Program-made: the position numbers and the translations under genes
Virus record (IMG/VR): IMGVR_UViG_3300044655_000842
Span: 1 to 37,899 of that record
Length of the DNA: 37,899 nt
Origin: a virus
Reading direction: 5' to 3' (one strand)
Part shown: one piece after another, positions 1 to 5,588 of the stretch
Numbering within the stretch: the stretch's first letter is position 1
Layout of the letters: the number at the start of each line of letters is the position of its first letter
The notes under the pieces: model-generated
What the model was told of the DNA's origin: nothing
Database searches by the model: none
Seen by the model: the letters and a program-made list of their open reading frames with translations, nothing else

Positions 1-174
1 TCGTTTGCAACGCAAACCTTGATGCCAAGGTTGATTTTCATAAAACTGTTCCCATGCTTCACTAGAACCACCAACTTCTGTTTCGTTAGTATCTATTTGC
101 ACTTCGTTTTCGTCAACGCCTGTAATTACTTTGACAACAATGTTGTTTTCATTTATAAACGCATAATGTGCCAT
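1..174 (-). CDS. 5' part of tail-associated protein (duplicate of 37486-37863)
   Basis: This is the same gene as the complete copy at the right end, cut by the left edge. It starts at the ATG complementary to 172-174. The single difference from the full copy (position 83) changes a Gly codon GGA to Glu GAA. It should not be counted as a separate gene once the genome is closed into a circle. Confidence 0.9.
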   Translation of the reverse strand, partial: MAHYAFINENNIVVKVITGVDENEVQIDTNETEVGGSSEAWEQFYENQPWHQGLRCKR

Positions 175-210
175 AGTTATATATTCACCACCCCAGAACC
201 AGCAGTAAAT
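1..210. repeat. Left copy of 210-bp terminal direct repeat
   Basis: These bases match the last 210 bases of the window except at position 83, where T stands against C at 37772. The repeat covers the last bases of the glycine-rich gene and the 5' part of the next late gene. It most likely reflects assembly of a circular or circularly permuted genome. A physical terminal repeat of the T7 kind is possible but less likely, because the repeat sits in the middle of the late gene block and not near the terminase genes. Confidence 0.95.
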
Positions 211-1025
211 GTGTAAACAGTATTTGTTCCCACAACTGCGCTTGTAGATGTCAAACCAGCACCCACTGTCAATACATAGGGTTGTGGCACTGCAATAATA
301 ACTAAACCACTTCCACCTGTTCCACCAGTGGGTGTGTTACCATGATTTGCGCCACCACCACCAGAACCAGAGTTTGCTGTTGCATTTGTTGGCTGTGTCC
401 CAGCGCAATTTCTTCCACCATTACCGCCACCAGCAGTTCCAATACCTACCGATGCACCTGTGTAAGTGCTTCCGCCGCCACCACCGCCACGAGTTACTGC
501 ACTACCAAAAACAGTGCTACTGGCAAGACCAGCACCACCAGCACCAGGCGTTCCAGAACTGCAGTTACAACCACTAGTTCCAGTGCCACCAACTGCACCA
601 GCACCACCACCGCCACCCATTGTTGAACCGCCGTTGCAATCGCCAGCGCCACCACCAGCCGCATATCCGCCAGTGCCACCAGCCTGACCTGATGTAGTGC
701 CGTTTATTCCACCGTCGGCTGATACTGTGCCTATTAAACTTAAAGTGCCATTGCTTGCGGCTACACCGCCACCACCAACAATTACTTGATAACTTTCGCC
801 TACAACCATTTTTAATTTTGCTTGATTGGTGTTTGTGCCACTAGGAGTTCCCGCAGTGCATTCAAGTTCACCAGCACCACCACCCGATGCGTAATAAAAA
901 ACGCCGCCACCGCCGCCGCCGCCCAGCAAATAAAAATCAACTAATGTAGAAGGCGTAACACCAACTCTGCCAAAATTACTCACAGAATTTTGTTGAAGCA
1001 GTGTGCGCTGACCGTATCTAGACAT
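177..1025 (-). CDS. Glycine-rich tail fibre or adhesin protein
   Basis: This 282-residue protein is probably a receptor-binding or fibre-tip protein. The N-terminal ~30 residues are ordinary sequence; the rest is a glycine-rich domain with many runs of 4-7 glycines, separated by short polar segments and a few cysteines (for example CNC near the middle). The last 50 residues return to a beta-type sequence after GSGLVIIAVPQPY. Glycine-rich domains with this kind of ending are common in phage adhesins and may form a polyglycine sandwich. It lies in the late block among short fibre-like genes, 9 bp after the 119-aa gene and 2 bp before the next start. The repetitive GGT codons produce long false open frames on the other strand. 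Role is inferred from composition and position. Confidence 0.7.
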   Translation of the reverse strand: MSRYGQRTLLQQNSVSNFGRVGVTPSTLVDFYLLGGGGGGGVFYYASGGGAGELECTAGTPSGTNTNQAKLKMVVGESYQVIVGGGGVAASNGTLSLIGTVSADGGINGTTSGQAGGTGGYAAGGGAGDCNGGSTMGGGGGAGAVGGTGTSGCNCSSGTPGAGGAGLASSTVFGSAVTRGGGGGGSTYTGASVGIGTAGGGNGGRNCAGTQPTNATANSGSGGGGANHGNTPTGGTGGSGLVIIAVPQPYVLTVGAGLTSTSAVVGTNTVYTFTAGSGVVNI

Positions 1026-1034
1026 CGCTGAACT

Positions 1035-1394
1035 TTATACCGTTATTCGGTTTACGAACCCGTGAATTGAAATTACGTTTGTTGCCGCAGCAAAAGCAGC
1101 AATCGTTGTGGCAGAACCGCTATACGACAAAATTAGACCAGCAGTTATCAAATATAAGCCTGACTCAGCAGGCACAATAAACTCAATAATGTCACCGCTA
1201 CCTGTGCCACCCCACTCAATAGTCAATTTTCTATTGGTTGTATCAGTATTCATTGCATACAACCAAACTTCGTCAATTGTTGAAGCAGTCGTAGTAGTCG
1301 TGTGAATGTTGGTTCCAGGACTTGTGGTTGCGGCAACAAGAATGCCTCGCCCGTTTGTACTTCCACCTAATTTTACTTTACTGAATGTTGCCAT
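1035..1394 (-). CDS. Small virion or tail-fibre-associated protein (unrecognised)
   Basis: A 119-residue protein rich in Thr, Ser, Ala and Gly, with a predicted all-beta character (segments around TNRKLTIEWGGTGSGDIIEF and GLYLITAGLILSYSG). It starts at ATG with a good ribosome site (GGAG, minus strand) and follows a 33-nt gap that holds one of the GGAAC-TATTA motifs. The position between the fibre-like 98-aa protein and the glycine-rich adhesin suggests a virion component, for example a small fibre or capsid decoration protein. No family was recognised, so the function is inferred from context only. Confidence 0.6.
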   Translation of the reverse strand: MATFSKVKLGGSTNGRGILVAATTSPGTNIHTTTTTASTIDEVWLYAMNTDTTNRKLTIEWGGTGSGDIIEFIVPAESGLYLITAGLILSYSGSATTIAAFAAATNVISIHGFVNRITV

Positions 1395-1405
1395 TTGTTA
1401 TCTCC

Positions 1406-1427
1406 TAATAAGTAGTTAAATCGTTCC
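1406..1427 (-). promoter_or_regulatory. GGAAC-N12-TATTA junction motif
   Basis: On the minus strand the sequence reads TAGGGAAC, then 12 nt, then TATTA, followed by AGGAG and the ATG of the 119-aa gene. The TAG is the stop codon of the upstream gene (1428-1724). It is one of six similar motifs at gaps in the late block. Confidence 0.45.
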
Positions 1428-1724
1428 CTACGAAAATACTGCACCTTCAACAGGGTTATAAGCCGCAACAGATGCGCTATTAACCCATGCTGAACCGTTG
1501 TACGACAACAACTGTCCGCTGGAAGCGGACGTTATTGTGACATCATCTAAACCATCCAAAGTGGTAACTCCAGCAGCGACAAGACTGTTGATATAACTAG
1601 CCACATTAGCAGCCGTAATCTTCTTACTAACAGGAGTACCGTCAACACTATCAACAACAACAAACAGGTCGCCCGAAGCCAACTCGGTTAAGGCATCTAG
1701 TTGTGTTATCTTTTTATCAGCCAT
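1428..1724 (-). CDS. Short tail-fibre-like structural protein
   Basis: A 98-residue protein beginning MADKKITQLDALTELASGDL. The pattern of KITQL, then a GDLFVVVD segment, then an ITAANV segment, is typical of the N-terminal parts of phage tail fibre and virion proteins; here it is a free-standing short protein. A TTG codon at 1730 would add two residues, but ATG at 1724 is preferred because a GGAG site sits 7 nt upstream of it. It overlaps the end of the preceding gene by 8 bp. The ending (SGQLLSYNGSAWVN) resembles a fibre repeat. Virion role is inferred from these features and from the neighbours. Confidence 0.65.
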   Translation of the reverse strand: MADKKITQLDALTELASGDLFVVVDSVDGTPVSKKITAANVASYINSLVAAGVTTLDGLDDVTITSASSGQLLSYNGSAWVNSASVAAYNPVEGAVFS

Positions 1725-2010
1725 TGCCAATCTCCATCAAAATAAAACCACCGTCTTCTAATAGGAAGTCTGTTCCATCTTCCTGTTCCAAGTTAAAAAC
1801 AGCAAAATCTGGGTCATTCCAATACGAATTAGCCAAATCAGCACGAGTAGTACCGACAGCCCCAGTAGCAACATAAAAATCATAACCAAGGGTATTGCGA
1901 AAGTTGTAGCCGTTATCCAGAGCAAAGGCGTACATCAAATCGCCCAAAGTAGACAAAGTAGGATATTGCGCCTTTAACGCAACATACATCGCATCATTAG
2001 TTGTAGCCAT
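1717..2010 (-). CDS. Hypothetical late protein
   Basis: A 97-residue acidic protein (LEQEDGTDFLLEDGGFI near its end) with aromatic residues spread through the middle. It overlaps the terminase small subunit gene by 14 bp and the following gene by 8 bp, so it is translated in the late block. No domain was recognised. The position between the terminase small subunit and fibre-like genes suggests a small virion or fibre-assembly protein, but the sequence does not show this. Confidence 0.55.
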   Translation of the reverse strand: MATTNDAMYVALKAQYPTLSTLGDLMYAFALDNGYNFRNTLGYDFYVATGAVGTTRADLANSYWNDPDFAVFNLEQEDGTDFLLEDGGFILMEIGNG

Positions 2011-2443
2011 AGCCCCCTACTGTCTTTGCTGAATCCAAACGCAACTGCTGCTCACTAGCGGCGGAAGCCGCAATTAACTCAGCCAACTGCGCATCCGACA
2101 ACTCCGAAACCTTGCCAGAATGTTCAACCTGCAACTGAACAGGCGCAAGCCGCCCAGTAGCCTGAAGATACAACTTAGCACTATTGTTATCACCATCCAA
2201 AGCACGTTGAAACAAATTATCCAACAACTGCTGAGTCCGCTCAGGACTCCCCTGAGACTCAGCAACACGCCTCTCCCAAGCAGCCTTAAACGCAGGCTTC
2301 TTCTTCCACCTACGCAACGTAGACTCATCAATCTCCTCAGCGTGAGCATACTTCTCCTGAGAAGAAGGGACACGAGCGACACTAGGTGTACATAGCCAAT
2401 CTAAAAATTTTTGTTGTCGGGCATCCAATAATTCCGTCATCAC
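1997..2443 (-). CDS. terS: Terminase small subunit
   Basis: A 148-residue protein that probably recognises phage DNA for packaging. The first ~60 residues form a helix-turn-helix-like region (QQKFLDWLCTP ... ESTLRRWKKKPAFKAAWERR), the usual fold for DNA recognition in small terminases. The middle (RTQQLLDNLFQRALDGDNNSAKLYLQATGRL) is the helical segment that typically follows it and builds the oligomer ring. The start is GTG at 2443 or ATG at 2440. It is the first gene of the minus-strand block, next to the tandem 11-bp repeats. It lies about 5 kb (counted around the circle) from the large subunit, with fibre and lysis genes in between. Confidence 0.8.
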   Translation of the reverse strand: MMTELLDARQQKFLDWLCTPSVARVPSSQEKYAHAEEIDESTLRRWKKKPAFKAAWERRVAESQGSPERTQQLLDNLFQRALDGDNNSAKLYLQATGRLAPVQLQVEHSGKVSELSDAQLAELIAASAASEQQLRLDSAKTVGGYGYN

Positions 2444-2461
2444 AATAGAGTTACCTGTTCC
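2443..2461 (-). promoter_or_regulatory. GGAAC-N9-TATTG junction motif upstream of terS
   Basis: The minus strand reads AGGAAC, 9 nt, TATTG and then runs directly into the GTG/ATG start of the terminase small subunit. It matches the motif seen at five other late-gene gaps, with G in place of the last A. Confidence 0.4.
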
Positions 2462-2465
2462 TAAT

Positions 2466-2531
2466 TGTTACAGGAATGTTAAATCTTTGTGACATTTGTG
2501 TAACATTTCTGTAACAATCATGTAACATTCT
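2466..2531. repeat. Six tandem 11-bp repeats, iteron-like
   Basis: Six consecutive units with exact 11-bp register start at 2466, 2477, 2488, 2499, 2510 and 2521. The last four read TGTGACATTTG, TGTAACATTTC, TGTAACAATCA and TGTAACATTCT; the first two (TGTTACAGGAA, TGTTAAATCTT) are more diverged but keep TGTNA. The spacing is about one helical turn, so a protein would bind the same DNA face repeatedly. It lies between the divergent early and late units and next to terS. It could be a replication-initiator array, an operator array or a packaging recognition site. Confidence 0.75.
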
Positions 2532-2565
2532 AGATAAAACCCAATCGCTGTCTAGGCTGTAACCA

Positions 2566-2584
2566 GATAATGAGAATCATTCCC
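2566..2584. promoter_or_regulatory. Fur/Zur-box-like palindrome
   Basis: The 19 bases GATAATGAGAATCATTCCC match the classical Fur box GATAATGATAATCATTATC at 16 of 19 positions and contain the inverted pair AATGA/TCATT. The central part also resembles actinobacterial Zur operators (TGAAAATCATTTTCA). It lies between the 11-bp repeats and the first early gene. The match may be chance. Confidence 0.3.
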
Positions 2585-2648
2585 ATTAGGGAACAGCACT
2601 CTTTTTAGTAGGGGGGACTGAGGGGGGTCAGTGCCTGACTGTTAGATA

Positions 2649-2666
2649 GCCACCCCTTAGGGTGGC
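2649..2666 (+). promoter_or_regulatory. Hairpin in the leader of the early unit
   Basis: GCCACCC, loop CTTA, GGGTGGC forms a perfect 7-bp stem about 44 nt before the first early start codon. No T-tract follows, so it is not a typical terminator. It could mark the 5' end of the early transcript. A short palindrome ATAGTACTAT follows at 2676-2685. Confidence 0.45.
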
Positions 2667-2709
2667 GGTTTAAGGATAGTACTATTTACAGCAAAGACAG
2701 AGGAAGTGT

Positions 2710-2997
2710 ATGCCAAAACTACAGCGAATAGACGGAAAAGTTAAACACTATGCGTACACCCCTGAAGGTAAACGTCAATACGAACGTGACAGGGCTAAAG
2801 CAAAAATGAGTCCGTCAACATGGAACGAAGACGAAGCGGGTTTACCTTATGTGTACACAAACCCTAAGATGGCTAAAAGAAAACGTTCTACACCTAAGGT
2901 GGACCAATCTAAACGCCGTAAACCGACACCAGTTAAATCCAAAAAACAAGGCATGGGTGGACCTAGTTGGGGTGAGTTCCCTAAACCCACAAAATAA
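2710..2997 (+). CDS. Small basic protein, first gene of plus-strand unit
   Basis: A 95-residue Lys/Arg-rich protein with a GAGGAAG ribosome site before ATG. The N-terminal part (KHYAYTPEGKRQYERDRAK) looks like a short globular region; the C-terminal half is Lys- and Pro-rich and probably disordered. The stop TAA and the next ATG overlap by one base (TAATG). Together with the next two genes it forms a cassette of small basic proteins. Such composition suits nucleic-acid binding, but no family was recognised. Confidence 0.65.
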   Translation: MPKLQRIDGKVKHYAYTPEGKRQYERDRAKAKMSPSTWNEDEAGLPYVYTNPKMAKRKRSTPKVDQSKRRKPTPVKSKKQGMGGPSWGEFPKPTK

Positions 2998-3398
2998 TGG
3001 GTTACACAAAACCATCACTACGGGCAACAATCGTAGCGTCAGTAAAAGCAGGAACCAAAGGTGGACGTTCAGGGCAATGGTCAGCACGTAAAGCACAACT
3101 AGTAGCCCAAAAATATGAAGCCGCAGGCGGCGGATACACAGGAAACAAAACCAGTAAACAAAAATCTTTATCCAAATGGGGTAAAGAAAAATGGCGAACC
3201 AAATCAGGTAAACCATCCACCCAAGGACCCAAAGCCACAGGTGAACGCTATTTGCCATCATCAGCCATAAAATCTCTTAGCGCCGCAGAATACGCTGCAA
3301 CCAGTCGCAAAAAACGTGAAGGCACTAAAAAAGGTAAACAGTTTGTACCAAACACACCAGCAGCAAAAAAGGCTGGACGCAAAGCAAGAGGTAAATAA
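2997..3398 (+). CDS. DUF5872-like basic protein
   Basis: A 133-residue basic protein. Residues ~18-50 contain KGGRSGQWSARKAQLVAQKY followed by GGGYTG, which I recognise as the core of the DUF5872 family, known from phages and large DNA viruses but without an established function. The C-terminal part is Lys-rich (SRKKREGTKKGKQ ... KKAGRKARGK) and probably disordered. It is joined by one-base overlaps (TAATG) to both neighbours, so the three basic proteins are likely translated together. A role in binding DNA or RNA is inferred only from charge. Confidence 0.7.
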   Translation: MGYTKPSLRATIVASVKAGTKGGRSGQWSARKAQLVAQKYEAAGGGYTGNKTSKQKSLSKWGKEKWRTKSGKPSTQGPKATGERYLPSSAIKSLSAAEYAATSRKKREGTKKGKQFVPNTPAAKKAGRKARGK

Positions 3399-3712
3399 TG
3401 GCTAAACAAAAAACAACCGCAAGACAAGCCGCAACCAAAGCCTACAAGACGGCAGCATGGACACGCAAAGAAGGCAAAAACCCTGAAGGCGGACTAAACG
3501 CCGCAGGCATAGCATCCTACAGAAAACAAAATCCAGGGTCAAAACTGTCAATGGCTGTCACCACCCCACCCAGCAAACTAAAACCAAACTCAAAAGCGGC
3601 GAAACGCCGCAAATCATTCTGCGCCCGAATGAGCGGCATGCCAGGACCAATGAAAGACTCCAAAGGACGACCAACACGCAAAGCGCTAAGTTTGCGTAAA
3701 TGGAACTGTTAA
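3398..3712 (+). CDS. DUF6321-like basic protein
   Basis: A 104-residue basic protein. It contains GGLNAAGIASYRKQNPGSKL, then KRRKSFCARMSGMPG, and ends in ALSLRKWNC. This order is what I recognise as DUF6321, a family of unknown function in phages and large viruses, often found beside DUF5872. The two cysteines at fixed places (SFCARM and the terminal Cys) are conserved features of the family as I know it. It is the last gene of the basic cassette; a 566-bp stretch without convincing genes follows. Confidence 0.7.
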   Translation: MAKQKTTARQAATKAYKTAAWTRKEGKNPEGGLNAAGIASYRKQNPGSKLSMAVTTPPSKLKPNSKAAKRRKSFCARMSGMPGPMKDSKGRPTRKALSLRKWNC

Positions 3713-3930
3713 ACTATACAAAACTAGGGACTCCGTTCCAAACAACCCCCACCCCCATCCAGCAAAGACAAAACAAGCGGTTCATATCCGCCACTTGCAT
3801 CTCGCCCTAGACTATTAGAGTCACATGTCCGCGAGGGGTGGCGACCCCCCCATGCACCCCCTCAACGTGTGCGGACGTGTGAGATGTTACACGCACTAGC
3901 GCCCGCCCCCACATAAAGAGCCATAATGTT

Positions 3931-3936
3931 TATAAT
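3931..3936 (+). promoter_or_regulatory. Possible -10 box TATAAT
   Basis: A perfect TATAAT with similar ATAAT-containing sequences on both sides (CATAATG, CATAATT). No good -35 hexamer is visible at 17 nt upstream. It is in a gene-free region upstream of small early genes, so a promoter is plausible but not certain. Confidence 0.3.
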
Positions 3937-4043
3937 CTGCCCATAATTTTTAGGGTTGCCACACGTGTGCGAGGGTGCGAGCGGGCGTGTTGGAAGTGGC
4001 TTGTTTTTGTGTTGCCTCGTATGCGGGCGGGCGGTCGGGCGGT

Positions 4044-4214
4044 GTCACGTGTTGAAGTAGTTAGGGCAGTGTTGTTGGCAACGATGACATGATGATGATG
4101 TGCTTGAGTGCATGTGCTTGGACGCATGTGTTGAAGTATTGTTGTTGTGTTGTCGTTGCTGATGACATGCTTCAGTGTGTGTGTTCATGGTCGTGGACGT
4201 ATGTGTTGAAGTTG
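4044..4214 (+). repeat. Three spaced copies of GTGTTGAAGT motif
   Basis: GTGTTGAAGT occurs at 4049-4058, 4128-4137 and 4203-4212, so at spacings of 79 and 75 bp. The last two share a longer form, GGACGYATGTGTTGAAGT, and are part of a degenerate tandem repeat of about 75 bp in which GATGACATG also recurs upstream. Two more copies lie at 4590 and 5497, each upstream of a gene. This suggests a regulatory or replication site specific to this phage. Confidence 0.7.
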
Positions 4215-4278
4215 TTTGTTTGTCGTTGCCGTTCGGTAACGATTACCTAGTCATGCTACGGCATGGGAGAGTGAGTGA

Positions 4279-4494
4279 GTGATGAATTCATTAACCGAAG
4301 GTTTGGTCATTATGGCTGACCCTGATTTTCATGCGAATTGGTTGCGTGAGCAAGAACGCAAGGTTTTTCGTGCCAATTTTAAGGCACGTCAAGCGATGCA
4401 ACGTTTTCAGCCGTCAGTCGTGAGCGAGGACGTGATTGCTCGTGAAAACCGTCACGATGAATTGGTTGAGTTAATGAACGGCTACGCCGTTTAA
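4279..4494 (+). CDS. Small hypothetical early protein
   Basis: A protein of up to 71 residues, helical and charged, with a core NWLREQERKVFRANFKARQA. The start is uncertain: GTG 4279 or ATG 4282 follow a GGGAG site within a GTGAGTGAGTGA run, while ATG 4312 (MADPDFHANW) follows GAAGG. The third GTGTTGAAGT motif lies about 70 bp upstream. No family was recognised. Confidence 0.5.
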   Translation: MMNSLTEGLVIMADPDFHANWLREQERKVFRANFKARQAMQRFQPSVVSEDVIARENRHDELVELMNGYAV

Positions 4495-4520
4495 GTTTTG
4501 CCCGTTTCTCCTTGTGGGCA

Positions 4521-4566
4521 GGGTAGCGCTGGTGCGCTTGTTGAGGTTCAATTCCTCACTATCCGC
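4521..4566 (+). other. tRNA-like fold with a T-arm
   Basis: TGAGG, loop TTCAATT, CCTCA (4542-4558) has the exact form of a tRNA T-arm. It is enclosed by a 6-bp stem GGGTAG (4521-4526) with CTATCC (4559-4564; one G-T pair). Between them is a small hairpin CGC-TGGT-GCG. There is no anticodon arm, no room for one, and no CCA, so it is not a normal tRNA gene. It could be a tRNA remnant, a tRNA-mimicking RNA or a chance fold. Confidence 0.35.
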
Positions 4567-4589
4567 AATACGGTAGCATGTGCGTCCTC

Positions 4590-4608
4590 GGACGTATGTG
4601 TTGAAGTA
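4590..4608 (+). promoter_or_regulatory. Fourth copy of GTGTTGAAGT motif
   Basis: GGACGTATGTGTTGAAGTA lies 87 bp before the start of the 83-aa gene. It is identical to the copy at 4195-4213 over the first 18 bases. Confidence 0.6.
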
Positions 4609-4695
4609 GAATATTGAACGGTGGTCACGACATGGTGTTGTGGCATTAGATGTACGTGAACGTACAGCCGTTCCCTAGAGTGGAAGGACACTTTA

Positions 4696-4947
4696 ATGGC
4701 TAAGAAATCAGCAAAGACAGCAACACCCGTACTCGTTGGTCGGTTCGCTAAGATTGACAAGGATTGGGCTGTTGCGTTTCCTGCAAGCACTCCAATCAAG
4801 GTTGGTACGATTGTTACGGTTATGACCGCTGACAAGCGTGAGAAGCAAGTTCGCACCAATTCTGAAGGGGTTGTGTTGTTTGATGTGAAGTCGGGCACGG
4901 TCATGAGTGAGATTTTCTACACGTTTGACCGTGTGGCAAGCAAGTAA
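4696..4947 (+). CDS. Small early protein, beta-rich, unrecognised
   Basis: An 83-residue protein with a strong GGAAGGA ribosome site before ATG. A lysine-rich start (MAKKSAKTATP) is followed by alternating hydrophobic segments typical of a small beta-barrel (VLVGRFAKI, WAVAFPAS, VGTIVTVMT, VVLFDVKSGTV). It stands alone, with its own motif copy upstream and a terminator-like hairpin at its stop codon, so it may form a single-gene transcript. Such a gene is often expressed early and strongly. No family was recognised. Confidence 0.6.
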   Translation: MAKKSAKTATPVLVGRFAKIDKDWAVAFPASTPIKVGTIVTVMTADKREKQVRTNSEGVVLFDVKSGTVMSEIFYTFDRVASK

Positions 4948-4965
4948 AACCCTTTAGGGGTTTTA
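4945..4965 (+). terminator. Hairpin terminator after the 83-aa gene
   Basis: TAAAACCC, loop TTTAG, GGGTTTTA forms a perfect 8-bp stem that begins within the stop codon. The 3' arm ends in TTTT, but no longer T-run follows. It is palindromic enough to work in both directions. Confidence 0.55.
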
Positions 4966-4967
4966 CG

Positions 4968-5014
4968 GGTTCGGGCATGTGCCGAGTTTGTGAGGTTCAT
5001 AACCTTGCCGAACC
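4968..5014 (+). other. Second folded element, possible three-way junction
   Basis: GGTTCGG (4968-4974) pairs exactly with CCGAACC (5008-5014). Inside are a GC-ATGT-GC hairpin and a hairpin AGGTT-CAT-AACCT (4993-5005). It shares the 9-mer TGAGGTTCA and the layout of the element at 4521-4566. Neither is a full tRNA. The two may be copies of one structured RNA. Confidence 0.35.
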
Positions 5015-5088
5015 GCTAGCGTGTGTGGTAGTATCATGCACGTGGCAGATAGTGTCTGCGCAATGACCAGTCAGTAGGGTTAGTTTCC

Positions 5089-5150
5089 TATAATCTGATT
5101 GGATTGTAAATCACTGCGGGTAGCGGGCTATAATACACCCCCGCTACCCG
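5089..5150 (+). promoter_or_regulatory. Two TATAAT boxes, one inside an 11-bp inverted repeat
   Basis: TATAAT occurs at 5089-5094 and 5129-5134. The second lies in the 12-nt loop between CGGGTAGCGGG (5117-5127) and its exact reverse complement CCCGCTACCCG (5140-5150). A weak -35 (TTGTAA, 5104-5109) is 19 nt upstream of it. A repressor dimer on the arms would cover the -10 box. The downstream genes are the small proteins at 5191 and 5349 and perhaps the AAA+ gene. Confidence 0.55.
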
Positions 5151-5190
5151 TAAACGGATACTTTATCAACATAAACAAGGGAGATGAGTA

Positions 5191-5349
5191 ATGTTATCAC
5201 GTAAATGGGTATATGAAGTTGAACGGTGTTTGGGTACACATAAATTCAAAGCGTTTCTGATTGCCTGTAATCGTAGGCGGTGGGATTTAGACGAGTTGGA
5301 TTTTTGGGAAAACTTTGAGATGAACTTTGGTGTGAAAGTGGGCGAGTGA
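5191..5349 (+). CDS. 52-aa hypothetical protein
   Basis: ATG follows a strong AAGGGAG site. The 52 residues (beginning MLSRKWVYEVERCLGTHKFK) are rich in Trp, Arg and Phe and look like a compact helical protein. The stop TGA overlaps the next ATG (TGATG). It is the first gene after the inverted-repeat promoter. No family was recognised. Confidence 0.5.
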   Translation: MLSRKWVYEVERCLGTHKFKAFLIACNRRRWDLDELDFWENFEMNFGVKVGE

Positions 5350-5483
5350 TGAAAAATTTATTGGGTTACACATTAGATATGTTGTGCCGTTTAACACGTC
5401 ACCGCTGGTGTCACGTTATAGGTAAGTGGTCGTGTGATTTACTTGACCAGCCGACAAACCAGCGTGTTGATGAACACTTCTAA
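5349..5483 (+). CDS. 44-aa hypothetical protein
   Basis: A short frame (MKNLLGYTLDMLCRLTRHRW...) coupled to the previous gene by a one-base overlap. It has three cysteines and a His/Trp-rich middle (RHRWCHVIGKWSC), so metal binding is possible but unproven. The fifth GTGTTGAAGT motif follows 14 bp after its stop. Confidence 0.45.
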   Translation: MKNLLGYTLDMLCRLTRHRWCHVIGKWSCDLLDQPTNQRVDEHF

Positions 5484-5496
5484 TATACACGGACGT

Positions 5497-5515
5497 GGAC
5501 GTGCGTGTTGAAGTA
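5497..5515 (+). promoter_or_regulatory. Fifth copy of GTGTTGAAGT motif
   Basis: GGACGTGCGTGTTGAAGTA lies 74 bp before the AAA+ ATPase start. It is followed by a hairpin of TCGGTTG with CAGCCGA (about 5523-5546). Confidence 0.6.
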
Positions 5516-5588
5516 ATAGATTTCGGTTGGCAATTCCGTCAGCCGATTAAACAAATGCCCTAGTCGGGCAGAAAGAAAGGGTAATGTT

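Larger units (their letters stand above)
3713..4278. other. Non-coding regulatory stretch
   Basis: No convincing gene lies in these 566 bases; the open frames present are made of low-complexity His/Arg/Thr codons. The first part contains C-runs (3749-3758, 3844-3850) and short inverted repeats such as GCGG/CCGC around 3777-3791. A TATAAT box lies at 3931-3936. The second part is GT-rich and holds three spaced copies of the GTGTTGAAGT motif. A hairpin of GTTGCCG with CGGTAAC lies near 4226-4241. The composition differs from the flanking genes. It could be a replication origin or a multi-promoter region. Confidence 0.5.

Noticed and set aside
332-687. Open frames on the plus strand through the glycine-rich gene
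   Set aside because: They are complementary to GGT/GGC-rich codons and give His/Thr/Pro low-complexity proteins; the minus-strand gene explains the sequence.
3930-4127. 65-aa minus-strand frame in the regulatory stretch
   Set aside because: Composition is His/Thr/Arg low complexity, it lies across the repeat motifs, and it has no neighbour on that strand.
4491-4566. Complete tRNA gene
   Set aside because: A T-arm is present, but there is no anticodon arm and no 5' sequence able to pair over a full 7-bp acceptor stem.
4965-5040. tRNA-Met from the CAT-containing loop TTCATAA
   Set aside because: The loop looks like an anticodon loop, but no T-arm with TTCRA follows and no acceptor stem can be formed around it.
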